In this document: piece after piece, positions 1 to 9,075 of the stretch | Layout of the letters: each line of letters opens with the position of its first letter | How positions within the stretch are numbered: the stretch's first letter is position 1 | Assembly (NCBI GenBank): GCA_025451235.1 | Contig: JANWKT010000008.1 | Coordinates: forward strand, 186,001 to 250,000 | From: Flavobacteriales bacterium | GTDB lineage: Bacteria; Bacteroidota; Bacteroidia; CAIKAF01 | Direction of reading: 5' to 3' | Length of the DNA stretch: 64,000 bases | Translations under genes and position numbers: made by a program | Notes under the pieces: model-generated | The model's database searches: none | The model's input: only the letters and a program-made list of their open reading frames with translations | Told to the model about the DNA's origin: nothing

Positions 1-1
1 A

Positions 2-544
2 AAGAGTGACAATGGTTGTATGCTTGGAGTGGTTCTAGATGATGCCATCGAGTTTTTACAAACGACTGGTTCTATCAAGAGGAGTGAATTTATGCTTGAC
101 TGCACTACACAACCTACCGAGGATATGACCCTTAAAGCCAAGGAAGTAAGGATTAAAAATTTTTACCGGCTTTTTGAATATGGGGACACCACGTTTAGCA
201 AAGTAATCGGCTCCATCAAATCAGCATTGACCAATAATCATCCGGTTGTTTGTAATATTTTGGTGGGGTTTATTCCTAAAGATGCAGGCGAGCAAAATAC
301 CTATCGACCCTCTTTTTTTGATGTAAAAGATCTTTGGGAGCCTACCGAAAAGGAGCTGGATCAAAAACTAAGTACTTATTCATATCCACATAATGTTACC
401 ATTATTGGTTATGATGATGAAAAGTTCGGGGGCTGCTTGGAATTAATGAACAGCTATGGCACAAGCTGGGGGAATGCCGGTTTTTTCTATATTAGTTATC
501 GGGACTTTATAACCATTGCCAATGGAGCTTTTTCTGTAGAGTAA
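2..544 (+). CDS. C1 (papain-like) cysteine peptidase, C-terminal part; 5' end outside window
   Basis: Frame open from base 2; C-terminal 'HNVTIIGYDDEKFGGCLELMNSYGTSWGNAGFFYISY' matches the papain His and Asn(-S-x-G) blocks. Confidence 0.75.
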   Translation, partial: KSDNGCMLGVVLDDAIEFLQTTGSIKRSEFMLDCTTQPTEDMTLKAKEVRIKNFYRLFEYGDTTFSKVIGSIKSALTNNHPVVCNILVGFIPKDAGEQNTYRPSFFDVKDLWEPTEKELDQKLSTYSYPHNVTIIGYDDEKFGGCLELMNSYGTSWGNAGFFYISYRDFITIANGAFSVE

Positions 545-546
545 AT

Positions 547-1977
547 TTATTTCAACATCTCCATCATTCTTTGAGAGGGTTTTTTCTTACCTTCTTTCTT
601 CATTCCCATCCAGTTGATGAACTTACAGTCTTTTGGGCCAATATTGTCCAGGTCAACAAAACCTTTTAAAGCAATCAACCCAACTATCGGAACACCACTG
701 GTAAATTTCTTCCCGTAGTTTTTAGGTCTGATAAGCACATACCTGGAGTTGTATTGTGGATGAATGGTATGAAAATCGAGGATTTCGCAGAGATAGTACA
801 ATTCTTTTTTTGGCCCAATGAATTTTTTTGTGATCATTTTAACATTCACATCCATATCAAAATCAATTCCTTTTTGAGGAAGGGAGGTTAACTTGACTAC
901 CTCATCAATCAAGGATGTAAATGGATATTCGTTAAACTCATCTCCCCTTATTTTCAGAAAAAACCTGGGTGAAGTAGGAATAATGGACCGCTGGAACTTT
1001 CCCCTGCGAATGGTAACCGGTAATACTGGATAGATGGTTGTCCAATGTTGAGGGATAATGGTAAAACGGGTGATCCGAACGATTAAAATAAGTGTGATGA
1101 TGAATTCAAGCGAAAGCAAATACAAATTGTTTTTGATACCCTCCTCCCATCCTTTTTCATACAAAAGGCCCGCAACGTGAATAACCCCAGCCGAGAAAAA
1201 GGAGAGCAAGAGAAATCTTTGCAATGTATTCCGGTCGATGGATTTTTTTAAATTCACTCTTCTTGAAAAGTTCAGGAAATTATTCATCACCCTCGACCAG
1301 ATCTCAATTTCCACTGCGTAAATCAATATGGTGATGGCAAAAAACACCACCGGCAAAATTTTAATCTCTATATTGAAAATACTAAAGCTGATCGCATCCA
1401 GGGATATGAAAAAATTATAAAGCCCATGGATCACTGTAGCCACGATAGCACCAAAGAAGGAATACAAGGCGGCTGTGGCTATATTTTTTCTTAACCCAAC
1501 AACCATAAAGCCGGCAATGATGCTGGTACCAATAATATGTGCAACGGTTCCCATCATCCCCCGCATATAAATGATGGAGACTCCATGTTTATAGAAATAG
1601 ATGAAATTTTCGACGGTGGCGAAACCCAATGCCACCAAAGAGGCATAAATAATATAATTAGGTTCTTCCCGAAACCAGCGTTGAAAAATGATGATGACCA
1701 GTAAAAGGCCGGCGAACTTACAGACCTCTTCCATTAAAGCTACGTTGTACAGATAGTAGATCAGTTTCTGGGTGAGTATATGTTGTTGATCGACCCCTTT
1801 GAACTCAGGAAGATCAAATAGGATGACTACCACTGTAGTAATGCCACCCACAAAAATGGTGATGAGGACCTGTGTCCATTTTACTTTGCTGAAAATGTTG
1901 ATCTTTCGGAGATATGCTCCCCAGATAAAGGCCAGCATAAGAGCAGCCAACACTTTGAATATAATACCCATATCCAT
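547..1977 (-). CDS. PrsW family intramembrane metalloprotease-like protein
   Basis: Multi-TM ORF with 'MEEVCKFAGLL' (EExxK), 'FATVENFIYF' (FxxxEN), 'HIIGTSIIAG' and 'HGLYNF' motifs. Confidence 0.75.
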   Translation of the reverse strand: MDMGIIFKVLAALMLAFIWGAYLRKINIFSKVKWTQVLITIFVGGITTVVVILFDLPEFKGVDQQHILTQKLIYYLYNVALMEEVCKFAGLLLVIIIFQRWFREEPNYIIYASLVALGFATVENFIYFYKHGVSIIYMRGMMGTVAHIIGTSIIAGFMVVGLRKNIATAALYSFFGAIVATVIHGLYNFFISLDAISFSIFNIEIKILPVVFFAITILIYAVEIEIWSRVMNNFLNFSRRVNLKKSIDRNTLQRFLLLSFFSAGVIHVAGLLYEKGWEEGIKNNLYLLSLEFIITLILIVRITRFTIIPQHWTTIYPVLPVTIRRGKFQRSIIPTSPRFFLKIRGDEFNEYPFTSLIDEVVKLTSLPQKGIDFDMDVNVKMITKKFIGPKKELYYLCEILDFHTIHPQYNSRYVLIRPKNYGKKFTSGVPIVGLIALKGFVDLDNIGPKDCKFINWMGMKKEGKKKPSQRMMEMLK

Positions 1978-2011
1978 TTCTTCTCAATGATTATTTCCGC
2001 ATGCTGATGGG

Positions 2012-3181
2012 TTATTTTCCTAATGTATAGACCACGCCAACTGAAACGTTGATCCAGGAAAGGTTAACAGGTGCAAGTGCACCCGCTAGTTGTTCGGATA
2101 CCTGTTGTCCATTTTGATAATCTCTTCGGATCAATCCCTGGAAATTGGCTCTTCCGAATAAGGTGCATAGATTGAATTTGACCTGGAATTTTCTGGTGAT
2201 AAAATACCTGGCGCTGATCTGTCCTCCAAAAATAAAGGAAGTTGATTGGTCGGTATAAATGCTGGTTTGAGTTACCCCATTATCAGTATAGGTAGCTTTA
2301 GCGGCGGGATAAAAACTAAAGAAGGCCCCGAACATACCCTTATAGTCTAGCAAAAATCTTCGATACTCATTGTAATAACCCAATCCTGCCATGATATAAG
2401 CATTGTGCCATCCATCCACGGTAATACTCACATTGGTAGCCGTAGCTGGTACCTGACTTTGTGCCAATGCTGCCTGCTGTAAACCATTATAAGGGTTGTA
2501 AGTATAGCCCCCCATGATCCCGAACCCCATTCCTCTAAATAAATAATAATTGGCATCAATATTCACATCTATTCCTGTATAGATACTGCTTGAAGCAGCA
2601 GGTGAAACCGTTCCCAGCAACCCAAATGGAATGGCGGGACCCACATTGATAGAAAGATAATGTGGACTTAGATAACTAAAATCCTTGGCGTCCTTTCTTT
2701 TTTTAGGATTATCCGGAGTGCCCGAAATATATTCTATCTCACCATTGGCATACTCAATCCGGTCGATCTTTGTATTCGCTAAATATTCAACATAATTGTC
2801 GGAACTCTTGGTGGGAATATAATTTACTCCAAATCTTTTTTTCTCTACCACTTCACAATAGATCACTTTTCCATCGGTAGTATATATTTTATCAGGATCT
2901 TTATTGCGATTGGTAGCATTGTTCTTGATAATGGTTTCGTTGTTTCCATCGGTAAACCTTTCTTCTGCCCCGTTAGCGAAAATAATTTTTTCAATCTCCT
3001 TTTTCTCCATTAAGTACTGGGTCTTATTGGTGTCGTTAAACATGATGAAGGTTACATCTGTTTCACCAATAGACTGGATGGTTACCGTAAGATCCTTTCC
3101 TTCTTTGGTAATAATATGATCCTGGGAAAAACCCCAAACTGTACTACCTAAAAAAGCAAGTATGGTAAAAATATACCTCAT
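2012..3181 (-). CDS. Secreted/outer-membrane beta-barrel-like protein
   Basis: Signal peptide 'MRYIFTILAFLGSTVWGFSQ'; repeated 'DKIYTTDGKVIYCEVVEK..IDRIEYANGEIEYI' pattern; C-terminal alternating aromatic strands. Confidence 0.55.
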   Translation of the reverse strand: MRYIFTILAFLGSTVWGFSQDHIITKEGKDLTVTIQSIGETDVTFIMFNDTNKTQYLMEKKEIEKIIFANGAEERFTDGNNETIIKNNATNRNKDPDKIYTTDGKVIYCEVVEKKRFGVNYIPTKSSDNYVEYLANTKIDRIEYANGEIEYISGTPDNPKKRKDAKDFSYLSPHYLSINVGPAIPFGLLGTVSPAASSSIYTGIDVNIDANYYLFRGMGFGIMGGYTYNPYNGLQQAALAQSQVPATATNVSITVDGWHNAYIMAGLGYYNEYRRFLLDYKGMFGAFFSFYPAAKATYTDNGVTQTSIYTDQSTSFIFGGQISARYFITRKFQVKFNLCTLFGRANFQGLIRRDYQNGQQVSEQLAGALAPVNLSWINVSVGVVYTLGK

Positions 3182-3281
3182 GTCGGTTTTGTTAGGTGAA
3201 TTTACAATAAATAGGTCAAAACCACCTTAATATAAATATATTTAACAATATCTTATAAACGATAAAAAACACAACTTGTTG

Positions 3282-4619
3282 CTATATCCTCAACTTCTTC
3301 CAACGGCCTGAATGCATATAAAGTGCTGAAAATATACCAAAGGTGAGCATATAGATTACCTCAGCTACCCATATAAACCAAAGGGGCACCGAATGACCTG
3401 GATGGGTGACCAGATAGGAAAATACCAGGTATATGGCAATACAAACCGATTCAATGAGCAAAGCAATCAATGTATTTCCGGTGCCCGATACAGATTGAAA
3501 AAAAATAGAGGAAATGGAGAAAAATACCATCGCAACAAATACGGTTATTAAAGGTGCTCTTGCAAAAGGGACCAGGGTCTGGTCGTTGGTAAATGCTCCA
3601 ATAAAAAAGTCTGGAAAAATTAAAAGAAGGGGTGTAACCAGGATCACATAGATAAAACTCACTTTGATCACTTTATAAATAAGTGGGATCACTTCCACTT
3701 CCTTTTTTTGGCCGATAAGATTACTAACGAGGCTATTGGTAGCGGAGGACAATGCGATAGGCGACATGAGAAATACAGAATAGATGCTACGTACGATAAT
3801 GGATACCTCGAAATTTATTTTTCCGGTATTTTCTATCCATACAAAAAACAGGAACCAGGCAACAATGGATAAGGTATATTGTATAACTAACCAGAAGCTC
3901 ACTTTGATGAGCTGATTGACATGTTCTTTGGTAATAAAAACAAATCTGTTGATATGATAGGTTTTAAATTCCTTGTTAATGAAGGAATAAACTATATAGG
4001 TAAGGCCATAGCACGTATCGGCTATACCTCCTGCCAAGGCTGCACCTTTGATATCCATCTTGGGGAAACCTGCTTTGCCGAAAATAAGAAGGTAGGCAAG
4101 TATGATATTTACCAGTGCATTGATCACAGATGCGATGGTAACTGCCATTGAATTTCCTCTGCCTATATTATATGCACAAAAGCACCAGGCCAATTGGGTT
4201 CCGAAAAATCCGAACGCACGGTTTTCCAAATAACTGGTGGCGTTCATTGCTACTTCTTTGGAATCGAGAATGGAATAAAAAAGGCCATAAGAAAAGAACT
4301 TAAAAAAAATAAATACCAACAATGCATAGATCATGGCAATATTCATCATATTCCAAAAGATCTTTCCCACCTCAGGTATCCTGTTCTCACCAATCCGCCG
4401 GGCAATCAATATTTGTCCACCCATAGAAAATCCATACCCAATAATAAAGAAAATGGTATAAAATAATCCCGCAATACCTGCTGCACTTTGTTGCACCGAA
4501 TCAACCTTGCCCAGAAAAAAAGTATCGGCAACAATGATGGATTGAGAGGCCAGCAAACCTCCATAAATAGGTAAAGCCAGTTTAAAAATTTCGTTATATG
4601 AAATATTTGTCTTGAGCAT
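3282..4619 (-). CDS. MATE family efflux transporter
   Basis: 445 aa, about 12 TM; MATE-like N-terminus 'LALPIYGGLLASQSIIVADTFFLGKV'. Confidence 0.8.
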   Translation of the reverse strand: MLKTNISYNEIFKLALPIYGGLLASQSIIVADTFFLGKVDSVQQSAAGIAGLFYTIFFIIGYGFSMGGQILIARRIGENRIPEVGKIFWNMMNIAMIYALLVFIFFKFFSYGLFYSILDSKEVAMNATSYLENRAFGFFGTQLAWCFCAYNIGRGNSMAVTIASVINALVNIILAYLLIFGKAGFPKMDIKGAALAGGIADTCYGLTYIVYSFINKEFKTYHINRFVFITKEHVNQLIKVSFWLVIQYTLSIVAWFLFFVWIENTGKINFEVSIIVRSIYSVFLMSPIALSSATNSLVSNLIGQKKEVEVIPLIYKVIKVSFIYVILVTPLLLIFPDFFIGAFTNDQTLVPFARAPLITVFVAMVFFSISSIFFQSVSGTGNTLIALLIESVCIAIYLVFSYLVTHPGHSVPLWFIWVAEVIYMLTFGIFSALYMHSGRWKKLRI

Positions 4620-5783
4620 TTATTTTATAAATAATACCAATCCCTTTAAGTACTCGGTTTCAGGATGAAAAATGTTGACCGGATGGTCTGCAGGCTGACC
4701 CATTTGATGAAGGATACTCACTTGCCGTCCTGATTCTATGGCTGCTGATAGTACAGTATTCGCGAATGTAAATTTATCAATCACCTGGGAACATGAAAAA
4801 CTAAAGAGGATACCTTCCTTTTCAATTTTTTTCATAGCCAAGGCATTGATCCTTTTATAAGCCATGATGGCTTTATGCCTGGAAGAAATGGATTTAGCAA
4901 ATGCAGGAGGATCTAAGATCATCAGGTTAAACTTATCTTCCGTTTTGGTAAGATACTCCAGAGCATCCTGCTGGATGGATTGGTGTTGAGCATCGGATAG
5001 CTGGTTAGCAACCAGATTCTTATCCAGCCCCTCCAAGGCAAATGCAGATGAATCAATCGATGAAACATGCTCGACCCCATTTTTTAAAGCATATAAACTA
5101 AAACCTCCGGTATAACAAAAAGTATTGAGAAGCTTTTTGCCGGCGCTGAACTTGCCTAATAAATGTCGGTTATCTCTTTGGTCTAAAAAGAATCCGGTTT
5201 TTTGTCCTTTTGCCCAATTTACATGAAAGTTGATGCCGTTTTCCCGGATCAGGGTTTCTTCCAAATTACCCTGATAAAAAGGGTCTGCATCAGATTTAAA
5301 TTTTTGGGTGAACTTTAGGTAGATATTTTTGATATCAGGTAATATTTGTTTCAATGGATCGATGATCAAATCCAGGTTGTTCAGGATATATTGATGATGG
5401 ACTTGTATCACCAAATGGCCATCATAATTATCAATTACCAATCCGGGAAGGCCATCACCTTCTGCATGAATGATCCTATATGCATTGGTCTCGGGATTAT
5501 TGATAAGTCCGGCTTTTTTCCTGATGGCTAAAGCGGTTTCAAATTTATCAGTAAAGAAATCACGGTTAATCAATTGATCTCCGAAAGCCAGGATCTTTAC
5601 AGCAATGGATCCCTCATTAAAAAAACCGGTGGCTATTTTGTTCTTGTGAAAATCGAATACCTCAACCGCTTCGCCATCCATTAGATCTTTTGACTGATGA
5701 GCAATAGCTCCAGAAAAAATCCAATGATGTTTGCGGAGTGGGGAGGCTTCCTTTCCTTTTTTTAAAAATACCTGCGCTGCCAT
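4620..5783 (-). CDS. Class I SAM-dependent rRNA methyltransferase, RlmI/RlmK-like (PUA + MTase)
   Basis: 'RKHHWIFSGAI' PUA start; 'GQKTGFFLDQRDNR', 'LLNTFCYTGGFSLYA', 'LILDPPAFAKS'. Confidence 0.88.
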   Translation of the reverse strand: MAAQVFLKKGKEASPLRKHHWIFSGAIAHQSKDLMDGEAVEVFDFHKNKIATGFFNEGSIAVKILAFGDQLINRDFFTDKFETALAIRKKAGLINNPETNAYRIIHAEGDGLPGLVIDNYDGHLVIQVHHQYILNNLDLIIDPLKQILPDIKNIYLKFTQKFKSDADPFYQGNLEETLIRENGINFHVNWAKGQKTGFFLDQRDNRHLLGKFSAGKKLLNTFCYTGGFSLYALKNGVEHVSSIDSSAFALEGLDKNLVANQLSDAQHQSIQQDALEYLTKTEDKFNLMILDPPAFAKSISSRHKAIMAYKRINALAMKKIEKEGILFSFSCSQVIDKFTFANTVLSAAIESGRQVSILHQMGQPADHPVNIFHPETEYLKGLVLFIK

Positions 5784-5861
5784 TTCAAATGTTCCAGCTG
5801 CAAAATTAGAAATTAAAGGCAGACCGGAACAGATCTTCCGCCGGTCCGACGACTCTGATGA

Positions 5862-6025
5862 GTATTGGACCCGTCAGAGGTGAGAGCAGTAGCACCCCGA
5901 AATGCAAAACCGGATGGCCAAGTGCATGGCCGAGTATAAGGCATGTTTGCCAGGCCATACCTGCAGCCATGGTTTTGCATAAGGGGACTACTGCATAACA
6001 CGGCCTGGGCAGCCTTAACAAGATT
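5862..6025. other. GC-rich, strongly self-complementary intergenic segment (candidate structured RNA or repeat)
   Basis: GCAGTAG..CCCC..ATGCAAAACC..ATGGC pairs with downstream GCCAT..GGTTTTGCAT..GGGG..CTACTGC; located upstream of the ceramidase gene. Confidence 0.4.
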
Positions 6026-6110
6026 TAAAGAATTAATAATCGCCAGGGAGATATTCTGCATGCAGAATTGTTTTTACAATGTTATATTTGCACAAATCAC
6101 CTTACCAAAA

Positions 6111-7862
6111 ATGTTTCAGGCAGGAGTATCTAAAACGGAATTAGATGTTTATTTCCCAGGGGTGGGGATGCTTGGATATGGTCGAGCCTTTAATATCATG
6201 CAGGGCAAACTAACTTCACTCTTCGTTAGGACCGTATATTTTTCGGAAGTAGGAAACCAGAACCGATTTGTTTTTGTGAATTGCGAGCTTTCATTTACCA
6301 CAGATATTATTCGGGTGGAAGTGATGAAGAAATTAAGAGAGATCAATCCGGATATATTACCTGAAGATGGTCAATTGATGATCACCAGTCAGCATACGCA
6401 TAGTGGCCCAGGGGGGTTTTCCCACCATCCATTTTATAATTTTACCACCCCGGGTTTCAGGCCAGAGATCTTTGCAGCAGTTGTGAATGGAATTACGGAT
6501 TCAATCGTGAAAGCGTATGCGAATGTTCAACCGGTTCAACTGAAAGCGAGCAGGGGGGAATTTGAATCTGATATTGATGTAGCCTTCAATAGATCCATTA
6601 GGGCTTACAATAGAAATCCGGAAGTGAAAAAAAAGACCAAGTTTGAGGTACATATGGCGGTGGATAGAACCATGGATCTATTGCGAATTGATGATCTGGA
6701 AGGAAACCCCTTGGCCCAAATCAATTTTTTTGGAGTACATACCACCAGTTTAGGCAATAAAGTAAACAAAATGGGGAGTGACAATAAAGGGTATGCTTCT
6801 GCATTTTTTGAAGAGGATGTGGGTGGGAACTTTGTTGCCATTTTTGCACAAAAGGTGGCTGGTGATGTTTCGCCCAACTTCCATGGGCGTGGAAAACAAA
6901 AACAAAAAAAATATCCTTGGAGTAAGGGACCTTATAATGACGATGTTGAAAATGCAAAATTCAATGGACGTTTACAGTATTATAAAGCCAAAGAGATTTG
7001 GGAGGATGCTGGCAAAACGGAAAAACTGGATGGAGGGATAGATTCGGAATTGGTATCGCATGATTTCGCCAATATGAAAGTGGATCCGAATTTTGCTTTT
7101 GGTCGCGAAGATGCGGAAACAAGTTATGCCTGCCATGGGATGGCTTTTTTGAATGGAACTCCCGTTGATGGCAAAGGGGCCGGGTTATTTGTAAATATGT
7201 TGGGAATATCCTGTAGTTACTTCATTAGGATAGGAGAGAAGATGATTGGAGCCATAAAAAACGAAGACTATAGAAAAGATGTAAAAAGAAAATACCAATT
7301 ACAGCGCCCAAAACATATTGTTTTTGAAACCGGTAAAGGTATTTTATTAGGAACTCATATGATCGATAAGATCATTTTCCCCAAATTTATTGAGAAAGGT
7401 ATTGGTGAAATGAAGACGGAGTATAATAGAGGAGCATTGAGAGAATTTCCATGGACAGCCCATATTCTGCCTATTCAATTGGTAAGGCTAGGGAATATCT
7501 GTTTTGTTGGGTTTCCTGGTGAACTTACCACCATTGCTGGTAGTCGTTTGGAAAAAATGATAGCAGAAGAATTGAAACCTGCCGGAATTGACCATGTGAT
7601 CATATGTTCTTATGCCAACAACTATTTGGGCTACTGTACCACCTGGGAAGAATACCAGGCCCAATGTTATGAAGGAGGGCATACCGTTTATGGCCAATGG
7701 ACCCATGCCGCTTTTATGACCGAATACCGTAAACTGGCCCAGGAATTTGCGATGCCTAAAGAGAATAGAAACCTAGACAGAGGTTTAAAATACCACCAGT
7801 TTTCGGAAAAAGAAATAGCTTTGAGGACGTATCAACCAAAGAAAGGACGTAAAAATGCCTAG
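6111..7862 (+). CDS. Neutral/alkaline non-lysosomal ceramidase
   Basis: 'TSQHTHSGPGG' and 'AGDVSPN' ceramidase motifs; start at ATG 6111 preferred over the track start 5943, because the upstream part reads through the GC-rich spacer. Confidence 0.88.
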   Translation: MFQAGVSKTELDVYFPGVGMLGYGRAFNIMQGKLTSLFVRTVYFSEVGNQNRFVFVNCELSFTTDIIRVEVMKKLREINPDILPEDGQLMITSQHTHSGPGGFSHHPFYNFTTPGFRPEIFAAVVNGITDSIVKAYANVQPVQLKASRGEFESDIDVAFNRSIRAYNRNPEVKKKTKFEVHMAVDRTMDLLRIDDLEGNPLAQINFFGVHTTSLGNKVNKMGSDNKGYASAFFEEDVGGNFVAIFAQKVAGDVSPNFHGRGKQKQKKYPWSKGPYNDDVENAKFNGRLQYYKAKEIWEDAGKTEKLDGGIDSELVSHDFANMKVDPNFAFGREDAETSYACHGMAFLNGTPVDGKGAGLFVNMLGISCSYFIRIGEKMIGAIKNEDYRKDVKRKYQLQRPKHIVFETGKGILLGTHMIDKIIFPKFIEKGIGEMKTEYNRGALREFPWTAHILPIQLVRLGNICFVGFPGELTTIAGSRLEKMIAEELKPAGIDHVIICSYANNYLGYCTTWEEYQAQCYEGGHTVYGQWTHAAFMTEYRKLAQEFAMPKENRNLDRGLKYHQFSEKEIALRTYQPKKGRKNA

Positions 7863-7871
7863 CTTTACTTT

Positions 7872-9068
7872 GTGGTAAAAAATAAAACATACCAAACTTA
7901 TCATCAAATTTTCAAGGATCAACCATTGCCTGCAGCTTTTGTGGATATGGATTTGCTGGATGAAAACATTCATGCCATTTTAAAAAGGGCCGGAAGTAAA
8001 AAAATGAGAATTGCTTCCAAGTCGATCCGTTGCCGTTATATTATGGAATATATTTTGGCATCCAATACCAGTTTCGAAGGAGTGATGTGCTATTCGGCTG
8101 GAGAAGCAGCTTGGTTAGCAGAGGAAGGTTTTGATAACCTCTTGATTGGTTATCCGTCTATGAATAAAGTGGAGTTAGGTTTGGTGGCTGACCAGGTGAA
8201 ATTGGGAAAAAGGATCTATCCAATGATCGATGATTTGGATCAGGCAGTATTGTTGAATAAAATAGGTGAAGAAAAAGGGATCGTTTTTAAAACTTGCATC
8301 GACATCGATATGTCAACTGATTTTCCAGGAATACATTTTGGTGTTTATCGGTCGCCGTTGCATACCTTAACCGATGTAAAAAAACTGGTAGAAAAGTTAA
8401 AGAGTCTACCCCATATTTCTATTTCAGGAGTAATGGGGTATGAGGCACAGACCGCGGGGACAGCTGACCGGCAACCGGGTGAAGGATTAAAAAATGCGGT
8501 GATCAAAATTTTAAAAAAGCGTTCCAATAAGGACTATACGGAGAGAAGGAAGGAAATTGTGAGCTGGTTGACACAGGAAGGTTATGTATTGGAAATTGTA
8601 AACGCTGGTGGTACAGGTAGCATTGAATCCAGCTCTTCGGAACCATGGGTAACCGAGGTAACAGTGGGTAGCGGTTTTTATTCGCCCGGGTTGTTTGATC
8701 ATTATTCAGGGTTTAAGCATTTGCCGGCAATGGGCTTTGTTTTGCAGATTGTTAGGGTACCGAGAAATAGGTATTTTACATGCTCCGGTGGGGGCTATAT
8801 TGCCTCGGGTAAAACAGGTGCTTTAAAGCAGCCGTACCCCTACCTGCCGGAAGGCATAAAGCCCATTAAATACGAGGGTTTCGGAGAGGTTCAGACCCCC
8901 TTCGTTTATGATGGAAATATACCCTTAAAAATAGGAGATCCGGTTCTTTTCAGGCATGCAAAGGCTGGTGAACTATGTGAACATTTTAACTATCTTAGCG
9001 TACTTAAAAAAGACAACATCTCGGCCTTCACCACCACGTATAGAGGAGATGGAAAATCTTTTTTATAG
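7872..9068 (+). CDS. D-threonine aldolase-like / alanine racemase N-terminal-fold PLP enzyme (GTG start)
   Basis: 'LPAAFVDMDLLDENIHAILKRAG.KKMRIASKSIRC' (PLP Lys block), C-terminal 'HAKAGELCEHFNYL' metal-binding-like block. Confidence 0.75.
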   Translation: MVKNKTYQTYHQIFKDQPLPAAFVDMDLLDENIHAILKRAGSKKMRIASKSIRCRYIMEYILASNTSFEGVMCYSAGEAAWLAEEGFDNLLIGYPSMNKVELGLVADQVKLGKRIYPMIDDLDQAVLLNKIGEEKGIVFKTCIDIDMSTDFPGIHFGVYRSPLHTLTDVKKLVEKLKSLPHISISGVMGYEAQTAGTADRQPGEGLKNAVIKILKKRSNKDYTERRKEIVSWLTQEGYVLEIVNAGGTGSIESSSSEPWVTEVTVGSGFYSPGLFDHYSGFKHLPAMGFVLQIVRVPRNRYFTCSGGGYIASGKTGALKQPYPYLPEGIKPIKYEGFGEVQTPFVYDGNIPLKIGDPVLFRHAKAGELCEHFNYLSVLKKDNISAFTTTYRGDGKSFL

Positions 9069-9075
9069 TTAAGAA

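Noticed and set aside
5806-6061. Two overlapping short ORFs in the GC-rich spacer
   Set aside because: No conserved motif, overlapping frames, and the segment is explained better by base pairing.
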